Positions 37,797-47,400 of a stretch of 64,000 bases of DNA are shown in pieces. Source of the DNA: Fasciola hepatica (lineage: Eukaryota; Platyhelminthes; Trematoda; Plagiorchiida; Fasciolidae); assembly GCA_948099385.1 (NCBI GenBank), contig CANUEZ040000199.1:1684001-1748000 (forward strand), in the 5' to 3' direction. Under the pieces are notes generated by a model, which was not told the DNA's origin, did no database searches, and saw only the letters and a program-made list of their open reading frames with translations. Position 1 is the first letter of the stretch; each line of letters begins with the position of its first letter. The position numbers and the translations under genes were made by a program.

Positions 37797-38172
37797 TGTA
37801 ACGAACGTTTGAGCAATGCGTAGCCAAATTCGCAACAGATCCCGAAATCAAAAGACGATTATCCGTGATATTCTACGATACTAGATTATTACGTGAACAA
37901 TGACATGAAAATATACAAAACCTCAATAATACGATCACAAGGACTCAACAACGAGAAACCGAATAGCAGCGTGTGAGCAAACAGCATGTGCGTCACGCAG
38001 GTCCTGAACAAGGATGTGCCAAAGTAGCACTCTGGGCGCGAACAAACAACAACTGATCCAGAAGAACAACCAGTTCGTAAAGACAAGTCAACGGTGTAGG
38101 CAAATGAGTGATGTTGGGAAAAACACTGAATCGCGAGGGGAAAATGGGGATTTTCTAAGACCGGCTGTTACA
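37797..38172 (-). repeat. BEL-A 3' LTR
   Basis: 376 bp, TGTAACG...TGTTACA. It differs from the 5' copy by one A in an A-run and 7-8 substitutions. On the minus strand the sequence just before it, AGGAGGATTTTGGTGGGCGG, is a plausible polypurine tract and resembles the equivalent site in BEL-B. Confidence 0.92.
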
Positions 38173-38866
38173 CCGCCCACCAAAATCCTCCTGGATCCTT
38201 AGCAGAGTCAAAGGTTCGGTATAAAGGTACCGATTCTTTCTACCTGTCTAGGCCCTGCTGTCAGTGCTCGCGTCTAATGCTCGTCGTCAACGTTCTACTA
38301 CTGGTCGTACCTAACCCATTGGTTACATAGACGTGAGGCTAGTCTACATCTTCCACAAGACCAAATGACCGATGGCGGGCGTGAAGGATCACATAGATGT
38401 TGTCCTCTTAAAGAGCCGTCCGGTCCTGGATGTATGTGCTTGAGTGTGTGAGTGTGTGTGTGTGTGCCGGGGTGTACAATAAAATCACAGGTATGACTAC
38501 ACATCAAAGGAGGACTTTCTGCAATGTCAACAAAAGACCGTGTGGCAAGAAAACGAGTAAAATGTAGCATGTGTGTGTGACCTGAGCTCCGCTACTTCCA
38601 CATATGCAAGGGGCATTCGGTAACGTCAACAAAAAGCAAAACAACGAACACTGTCACAAGTCTGATGGGTTTACGGGATGTAGAGTGCTTCGTACATGTG
38701 CGTATGTATCGAGATGTACAATGGGATGGCATTCATCACCACATATCGAAAAGAACCTTCTGTAATGTCAACGAAAGACCGCGAGCACTGTAACGTGTTT
38801 GACAGAGACCGTGTGGTATATATGGTGTTTCTTTATCCACCTCGATGACTAGTGTGGAAAGGTTTA
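38173..38866 (-). other. BEL-A 3' noncoding region with degenerate repeats
   Basis: About 700 bp between the pol stop and the 3' LTR without a plausible gene. It has a TG-rich microsatellite (about 38436-38465) and three degenerate copies of a TTCTGTAATGTCAACAAAAG-like motif at about 38517, 38617 and 38759. BEL-B has only about 200 bp in the same place. Confidence 0.7.
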
Positions 38867-40866
38867 CTAGGCCTCAGGGTTATCAGCTCCTCCGTCTTCG
38901 CTCTCGAGTAGGTTAATACTGCGTATGTTACGAATGAGCACTCCGTTAGCTGTCTTCACCTTCACTGTTCTTATCATCCCGTCAGTGCTTTTTATGGTTT
39001 CCGTAGCTACTCCCAAAGACAAAGTGCTGAAATGTGCGCGTTCGTCGGCGATCATAACCACGTCCCCAACTTTGAATGGTCTTGTTTTGGTCAGCCACTT
39101 CTGTCGAGTCTGCAAAGCCGGTAGGTACTCCCGCAGCCATCGCCTCCAGAAGATCTTGGCCAGACAGTTCGCTCGCTTCCATCCGTGGAGGTACCTCCCA
39201 CGAAGGTTTACCGGCCCTCGGAAACCTTCTTTTGACCTTAACATCAATAAGTCGTTCGGGGTGAGCGCCAGGTGGGTGGGGTCGCCGTTTATTACTGGAA
39301 CCAGGGGGCGGTTGTTCAGGATTCGCTCCACCTCAGTCATGACGGTGTTCAGCGTCTCGTCGTCAGGCGGCTGCTGCTCCATGATTGACGGCAATATCCG
39401 TCTGGCGGACCGGATCATGCGTTCCCATACGCCGCCTCGGTGGCTGGCCTGTGGGGGGTTGAAATGCCATCGTATGCCGTAGGCCACGGTTCGATCCTGC
39501 AGTTCGTCCCTGTTTGTGTTCTTGTGCCAATGCTGCAATCTCTGGTGAGCGCCCACAAAGTTTGACCCATTATCTGAGTATATAACGGCCGGTACGCCTC
39601 TTCTGTTGATTAATCTTTGCAAGGCCCGTAGAAACGAATCGGTCGTCATCGAATGTGCGACTTCTAGGTGTACCGCACGTGATTTCATGCACGTCATGAT
39701 ACATCCGTATCGCTTTTCTAATCTTTTCCCGCACTTGATCCACAAGGGCCCGAAATAGTGCAACCCGGTGTTGCTGAACGGCCACCAGCCCGTAGTCACC
39801 CTGCATTCTGGTAGTGGGGCCATGAGTTGTTTGCCTTCTGTGGCATTGCGTCTCTTACATTGCACACACCGTCGGATTACGCGTTTTACAGTCTCTCGTC
39901 CTCTCAACAACCAAAGGCGCTTTCGGAGGACGCTCGTCACGTGATTTTCCCCGGCATGTCCCTCCACGGCGTGGACGTGTTGAATCATTAGCTCTACTAC
40001 AGGTTGTCTCGCAGGCAGCAGTATAGGATACTTTGTGTCGAAGTTCAGGTGGGCGTTGGTCAGCCTACCATCCACCCGCAGCAGTCCGTCGATGAGTTTG
40101 GGGTTTAAACGCTTCAGCTCGCCTCTTGGAGATGGCATGTCTTTATTGGTCGGCCCCACTTCTTCCGCTCTCTTGAGTTCTCGGGCAAAAGCCTCGCGTT
40201 GTATCATTCTGAAAATATCGTACTCTGCAGCTTGTAGCTCATCGGGACCTATCGGGCCGACCCGTATCCGGCCTGAGGGCCGTAGCCATTTCATGACTAG
40301 TAAATTTCTCTTGAACCTGGTTAACCAAACTAGCGAACGAAGCGTCTTCATCCAGGAAGAAAACCTGACCAGTCGCGATAGAATGGATGTCGCTTCGACG
40401 ACGTGGGCCGCTACCACTACGCCTTTGATCTCCAGTTCCACTTCCATAGGGGTTTTTAATTCGAACACGGGCCAGTCCTGTTTGGGCAATTGCAGGAAGT
40501 TTGGCCCTCTTGTCCACGTGTCCGGTTGCCTGAAGTTGTTCGCACCTCGGGAGCACAGGTCAGCCGGATTATCGCCAGACCTGACATGATTCCACTGGTT
40601 CGTGGCTGATTCGTCGTGGATAATCGTGAGCCGGTTAGCAACGAAAGTACTAAACCGGCTCCGGACGTTGTTGATATGGTAAAGTACTATCGTTGAATCC
40701 GTCCAGAAGCTCACCGACCAAATGTAGAGATCGAAACATCTCTTCACAGCTTGCACCACCCTGACTGCCAACACGGCTGCGCTGAGTTCAAGGCGTGGGA
40801 TTGAGACCGACTTCAGTGGAGCAACGCGGGCTTTGGTGAACAGGATCCTCGTAGTATATTGTCCAT
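38867..40866 (-). pseudogene. BEL-A pol: RNase H end, integrase, DUF5641
   Basis: An open frame, read from the frameshift near 40866. RNase H comes first (IPRLELSAAVLAVRVVQAV, FWTDSTIV, VRSGDNPADLCSRG), followed by a BEL-type linker. The integrase zinc domain follows (RRCVQCKRRNA). The core has SDNGSNFVGA and GGVWERMIRSARR, then a DUF5641-like C-terminus (KWLTKTRPFKVGDVVMIADE). The first catalytic acid is lost: BEL-B has GMDYFGP where this copy has GLHYFGP, so D is replaced by H. Integrase from this copy should be inactive. The ATG at 41062 is not a natural start; the region is part of a gag-pol polyprotein. Confidence 0.9.
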
Positions 40867-42402
40867 CTACTGCGCACCATCGTCCGACACCACGGCTCCA
40901 TAACCGACTTCGGATGCATCGGAAAAGGCAAGTAGTTCTCCAGTCCGTGTCATATGGCCAGGAGGCAAGCATCGTGGGATTCTTATGTCCCCTAATTTCT
41001 TCAAGGTGTTCAAAAATTCTTCCCAGTCCAACCGGTCCCCTCGGTCCAGTGACTGGTCCCAATCAACTTTCTTACGGCACAGCCGCTGCAGCAAGATCTT
41101 TCCGGGTAGCATCCATGGTGAGACGAAACCGAGCGGGTCGAACAAACTTGAGACGGCAGATAGTATGCCACGACGGGTTATTGGCAGCTCGGGAATGTTT
41201 AGCTCGAAAACAAAATCGTCCGTTTCCGCGTCCCATTGTATTCCTAGGGTGCGCTCGATAGGAAGTAGAGATCCGTCCAAATCTCTTGCCCTTTCGGCCT
41301 TTTCGTGATACGTGATGACCTTCAGCACTTCTGAAGCGTTCGACACTCATTTAGTTAGATGGAAGCCGCCCTCTTCCAGCAATCTCGTCAGACCCCTGAA
41401 CCGCTCCAGAGCTGATTCCACGTCATCGAATGACCCAAGGTAGTCGTCGACGTAGAAGTTCCTGGTGACGCTATCTACTACCGTCCGATGCACTAAATCG
41501 CCATGTTTGTTCGCTGATTCTCGGAGGGCGTAGTTTGCACAAAATGGTGACGATATGGCTCCGAAGTGGTGGACGGTCATCCTATAATTCACCACTGCGT
41601 TGTCCCGGTCGCTCCCTTCCCACCACAGGAAACGCAAAGCATCTCGTTCTCCTACCGGAATCTTCACCTGATGGAACATTTCCCTAATGTCAGCAGACAA
41701 TGCCACTTTACCCACTCTGAAACGGCACAAAACGTCGATCAGTGGTGTGGTCCAGTCAGGCCCTTGTAGTAGGCGATCGTTTAACGACTTGCCCCGGAAC
41801 TTGGCCGCACAGTCGAAAACCGCCCGCAGTTTATTGGGTTTCTTGGGGTTGATAACCGGGTGGTGCGGCAGATACCAGATACCCCTTTTGCTGTCGGTGT
41901 TAACAGGCACCTTTTCAACGTAACCGAGGGCCTCGTTTCGCTTCATCAAATCCGCGTATCGTTCCCATAGATTCTGGTCTCGAATGAAGCGTTCTTTTAG
42001 TCGTAGTAATCGTTGGAGAACATAATTTCTGTTGTCAGTCCACGGGTCGACCGATGTGCGCCATGGGAGGGGAACCTCGAACTGTTTTTTGAGGCCTCTA
42101 GTGCCTTGTCGTACCGTTTGTAGAGCGGAGTGATCCTCTTGAGACAATGTCGGTCTTTCGTCTCCAATATCATGAAACTTCTTTTCATACAGCCGCTGCA
42201 GATGATACTCTATGCGGTCCGTTTCGGCGGATAAGTAATTCACGGAACCACGTACCCCTACTGGACCGTATACCATCCATCCCAGAGCCGTGCGTACGGC
42301 ATAAGGTGCCTGGCGGTCGCCCACTCTCTGGTCAAGCATCCAATGCGCCTCTGGCACATCGCAGCCGATGAGGAGATCCACTTCATCATCTTCTCAGTCT
42401 AC
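40867..42402 (-). pseudogene. BEL-A pol: reverse transcriptase and RNase H start
   Basis: The minus-strand frame 42381-41347 begins in the protease/RT linker (LLIGCDVPEAHWMLDQR) and carries RT. It has FDCAAKFRGKSLNDRLLQGP, ALSADIREMFHQVKI and the catalytic NFYVDDYLGSFDD. A TGA interrupts it at about 41345, replacing the tryptophan of K-W-VSN seen in BEL-B. The frame then continues to 40867 with RRGILSAVSSLFDPLGFVSP and the RNase H start FSDASEVGYGAV, followed by a frameshift near 40866. Another TGA separates it from the protease frame at about 42400. RT residues look intact. Confidence 0.9.
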
Positions 42403-43541
42403 AACGGTTACATCCTGCAGGTGGGGCCACCGAGTCAAGATTGAGTTCACCGACCTTGGTGCTCGCATGGGGAGATCCGCTAACGTGAATGCCTCCGTTG
42501 GCTCAATTTCCTCGTTAGTGTCTAGAGAGATGAGTTGCAGCCCTAATCTACCGACAGCCATTACCTGTGTTCCGCCCACCGTGCTCACTGCCAACGACGT
42601 CGCACCTTTAGCGAGCCGGTGTTTGTCGGCAAACCGCTCTTCCACTAAAGTGGTGTCGGATCCACTATCAACGAAAGCCAACGCCTTGACTATCCCAGTC
42701 GGAGTCACTACTCCCACGGCCACTACGCCTAAACGTACCGGTTTACCGGCAGATCGTGACATTGAACAAATAACGCTGGGTTTGGTACTCGCCTCGGATA
42801 TGGTTACTCTCGCCTGATGCAGCAGCCGATGGTGTCTGCCCGTGCAGCCCTCGTAACCACATCGATTCCTTGTCCTACAGGCTGCTGCCCGGTGCGAGGT
42901 GTTGAGACAGATAAAACATGCCCCTGCCATCCTCGCCATTCCCCACCGTTCGTCTATTGTGGCGTTGCCGAACTTGGGGCATTCTGGTAGGCCATGGCTA
43001 GTACCACAGGATCTGCAATTGGGTTTCTCCGTAGCATCTCGTGAAATGACGTGTGTAGTGGTCCAAGGCTGGTACTTTGGATGTTCCCGTACAGGGGTTT
43101 GGACTTGGCTAGTACTGGGCTTGTTTGCTCGGTTGGTGTCCCGGATGAGCCGGCCGAATCTGCTGTCAGCTATCTTCGTTTGCCTGTCCAAGTATTCGGT
43201 CAGGTCTTCGAAGTTGGCTCCCATGTCGCTTCGGCTTGTCCGTTCGGCTTCTTCCGCCCACCGACCCTGTGGTTCGGGAGAGAGATGACGGACTATGTTT
43301 TCCAAAGTGTGCATGGCATCTAGGTCAGCCCTTTAACCTAAATGGTCAAGGGCTATTGAGCAGTTTTGCATCTCAATCACCAGATCGGCCATGGTGTAGA
43401 CGTCGCCCTTGGTTCTTTTTGCCTCTACCATCACGCCCTCTATTAGGTTACGGGCTACTTTGAACGGTTGGCCGAACAAGTCGCTTGGAACCTTCCTTGC
43501 CCTTGTGTAGCCTTGTTCTGGGTCGAGCATGATGCACCCGT
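42403..43541 (-). pseudogene. BEL-A gag C-terminal part and protease
   Basis: This is the part of gag downstream of the BEL-B insertion. GCIMLDPEQGYTRARKV continues the frame broken at 50506. After FGQPFKVARNLIEGVM and MADLVIEMQNC, a TAA occurs at about 43335. The frame resumes with zinc knuckles (CRSCGTSHGLPEC, CFICLNTSHRAAAC, then CGYEGCTGRHHRLLH). The retropepsin-like protease follows with FVDSGSDTTLV and TVGGTQVM. Apart from the TAA and the BEL-B break the frame is well kept. Confidence 0.88.
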
Positions 43542-44254
43542 TGTAACGACCAAAACGCTCAAGTCCTGGTCCGGGTGAAGCCTGACCAACGATTCAGTTA
43601 TCGATTCACCGACTAATAAGCTTCACTCGTTCTGGATAGCACCTTGGAGCCTCAAAGCAACGCGTAGCCCAAATCGATGCAGAACCCAAATCAAGAACAC
43701 GATTGCTCTGCAAATTCTACGGTACTATTAGCGAGTAAAAATACAAGTACAAACATGATCATACCTTTGACAGTGAGCCTCAGTCACTATCCAGTCAAAA
43801 AGTTAATCAAAAATAGGACAAATTCTGTAGAAAGAGGAATAGTTGGCCAAAAAGAGTAAATAATAAATACCTGTCCTGAAGTCCAAACAAATAGAACAAG
43901 TTCTCCACGCTTAATCAGGCCCAAAGAACAATTTCCTGAGCGTGGCAGCCAAAAATCAACGTAAACGAGCCGAACGTCTACGGTCAGTCGACGTGAGCGA
44001 GAAAGCGAAACCGAGGAGTAATAAAACAAACTGTGTTGAACCAGTGACTTTCACTACCGTACCAACTGTCCTCAAAGTAATCTCAATAAGAAAGCACAAC
44101 CATAAAAAGAAAAAGTAAGTGCACCAAGCGTAGAATAATTGTTGACAACAAAACAGTGTCAGCATGAAGTGGGTTAGAGAAGGCGGTCCAAAATCGGTCA
44201 TAGAGTACAGGAATGTGAGCAGAAGAGGAATTTTCAATCAACATGGACATTACA
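43542..44254 (-). repeat. BEL-B 3' LTR
   Basis: 713 bp, TGTAACGACC...ACATTACA. It differs from 49788-50500 at two bases by my reading (GTGAGCCT versus GTGATCCT at about 43786, and GACAACA versus GACCACA at about 44146). Short plus-strand frames inside are chance. Confidence 0.96.
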
Positions 44255-44452
44255 CCGGCCGCCAAAATTCCTCCCAGTCGTTCACGGCAGTTTCAGACAG
44301 CAATCGGTTCTGGCTCCCCCTTCCTACTTACGCTCCCGAGACACCGGAGTTCACAGGACTTACAGCAGTACGCCTGCTACCTCCCTTCCCTTGGGGTATA
44401 CGAGGACTTACAGCAGTACGCCTGCATACCCCCTAGCCTACGACCCCGGCTT

Positions 44453-47400
44453 CTAGTCGGCACCTTCTAACAAGCAAATTTTTCTTACATCTCTCCGTTG
44501 CTTTCCTTCGCTGGTGCGGACCGCGGCCGTCCGTACGAGTCCATCTGCATCAACTTCTACGTCCTCAATTATCCCCATGGGCCACTTGTCTCTCGCAAAG
44601 GTCTCTGAAGCAACAAGCACTATGTCTCCCTTTCTAAGATTTCTATGTTTTGAAAGCCATTTCTGTCTGGCCTGCAGAGTCGGGACATATTCTCTCACCC
44701 ATCGGCGCCAAAAGTTATTCGCAAAGTGGTTGACCTGCTTCCAACGTCTACAATAGTGTTCTCTCATATTAGCATTATCTAATATACCGCAATCGCCCCT
44801 CAGCAGAAGTAGACTGCTCGGAGTCAGAGCCAATCTGCTCTGGTCATCGGACAAAAGTGGGACTATCGGTCGATTATTCAATATCCTCTCGACTTCAACA
44901 AAGCAAGTATGTAACGTCTCCTCACTCATTATCTGTTCCTTCGAAAGCACTGATAGCAACCTGCGTACCGAACGGATCATTCTCTCCCATACGCCCCCTC
45001 GGTGGCTCGATGCTGGGGGGTTGAAGTGCCAACTTATACCCTGAATGGCTAGGTGACCGTTAATGCGCCGTCTATCCCAACGCTTCAACTGACCTTTGAG
45101 CTCAGTAACTGCACCCACGAAATTCGACCCGTTGTCGCTATAGATTTCTGTCGGTGTTCCACGTCTACCAACAAAACGGACGAGTGACATAATGAACGAG
45201 TCAGTGCTTAAGCTGGCTGTCATTTCCAAATGCGTAGCTCGAGTTTGTAGACAAGAGAATAGACAGCCGTATCTTTTTTCTGACCCTCGACCCCTACAAA
45301 CAAGGATTGGACCAAAGTAATCCATTCCGACCGAACTGAAGCAATACCGCCCCCTTTCCACACGACAGGGAGGAAGAGGAGCCATCAACTGCTGACCGGC
45401 GACGGCGGCCAGCCTACGACAAGTGAAACATCGTCCTATTACCCGTTTGACCGCGCCGATTCCATTGATAATCCAGTATCTCTCGCGGATTGCGGCAAGC
45501 ACTTGCGCGGTGCCACTATGTCCTTCTCTACTATGGTGGTGGCGGATAATGAGTTCTGTCACCGGGTGCCTGTTCGGCAAAATAACTGGGTGTTTAAAGG
45601 CACTTGGATATTCAGCATAATTTAGTCGTCCGCCAACACACAAAAGATTTCCCAATACAATCGGGCATAGCTTTTTTAGGGAACCCAAGGCACCCTTGCA
45701 TAGCTCATCTGTAAGTGGTTCTCGCTGTAAAAACTCTCCAAATGAATCCCTTTGAACTATTGTTATCACTCTGAACCTGGCCCTCTCTATGTCTTCGGCC
45801 GACAGGCTGCCCACGTTCAGCAAATCCTTGCTCTTTGAGAACATAACTTGAATATAAGAAGTAAATCGGATGAGCCAGGCAACAGCCTTTAAGAGCTTGG
45901 ACCAATCAGAATATCGAGAAAACAGGAGGGTGACGTCAGTGTGCAGGTTGGCCGTATTCACCAAAGCCTGCCCTTTCTTAGTCTCCACACCATCCGGTGG
46001 GACAGACAATACCAATTCTGGTGGATTATAGTCGTTCAAGGGCGAGGGTCCTCTCAACCATATCCTCAGTTCCTCTTCGGTTGAAATTCCTCTTGAGGCT
46101 AGATCAGCAATATTATCTTCCGATCGCAAGTGCCGCCATTGGGAAACGTTAGTATACTGATGAATAATTGCTAATCGGTTAGCGACGAAGGTACTGTAAC
46201 GCGTCCCGGTGTTCTCTATGTAGTACCTGACGATCATCGAGTCTGTCCAAAAATACGCTCGGTCAAAACAATCTGGCAAGCTTCGTTTTAACATCTCACT
46301 CAATCGAACACCTAAGACGGCTGCCGCCAGCTCAAGCCTCGGGATAGTAACGGTTTTGATAGGTGCTACTCGAGATTTACTACATAGAAGCACGTAGTAT
46401 GGGGCTCCGTCCACGGGAATTCGCCTCGCGTATGCCACTGCACCGTATCCGGTTTCTGAAGCATCGCAGAATACATGTAATTCAGTGCATCCTATTCCTT
46501 TTTGGGTCTCATTAATTATGCTCCTCGGTACTCTTATTTTACCGACGTGGTTCATGAATGATACCCAATTATTCCACAACTTCGTATCTGCTGGACTGAG
46601 TGGGCTATCCCAACCTAATTTCGTCCTGCATAACCTCTGCAACAACTGCTTAGCCGGAAGACATAGCGGAGCCACTAGCCCAAGTGGGTCAAACAGGGAA
46701 CTGACGTTCGACAGTATGCCTCTTCTTGTCAAAGGCCTATCAAGCAACTGGAACTGAAACGTAAATTCGTCCGTGACCGTATCCCACTGAACACCCAGTG
46801 CTCTCTGGCCGGTGTCGTTCTGCTGAGGTAGCCGAACGGAACTGGCATTCAAATCAGGGTCTGGAGATAAGGCCATAAACTTCCGTGAATTGGATACCCA
46901 TTTCCTCAGCTTGAAACCAGCGTGCATCAATAACGCAGTTATCCCTGTCGCAAAAGCAGTAGCCTCAGCGCTAGTTTCAAAGGATGCAAGGCAATCATCG
47001 ACATAAAAACTGCGTTCTACGGCTTGCAAGACCGATGGTTCATAACCTACCCCAAAATCCCTCGCAGCTCGGCATAACGCGAAGTTGGCGCAGAAGGGTG
47101 AAGAAGTAGCCCCAAAGGGATGGGCCGTCATCTGATATTCTTCCGGCACTAGTGACAGGTCTCCTTGTGGCCACCATAGGAACCGCAAGGCACTTCTGTC
47201 ACTTTCGGACACCTTTACCTGCATGAACATTTCTTCTATGTCCGCTGAAACGGCCACCTTTTCCTTGCGGAATCGCAAAAGTATGCCCACAAGATCAGCA
47301 GTAGTATCAGGGCCTTGATAAAGCATGTCATTTAGCGACCGCCCCTTATGTTTGGCCGCGCAATCCAAGACAATACGCAACTTCTCAGGCTTTTTCGGGT

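Noticed and set aside
38925..39482. 185-codon plus-strand frame, and similar ones at 40035-40589 and 42368-42817
   Set aside because: They are antisense to well-supported BEL-A pol and protease frames.
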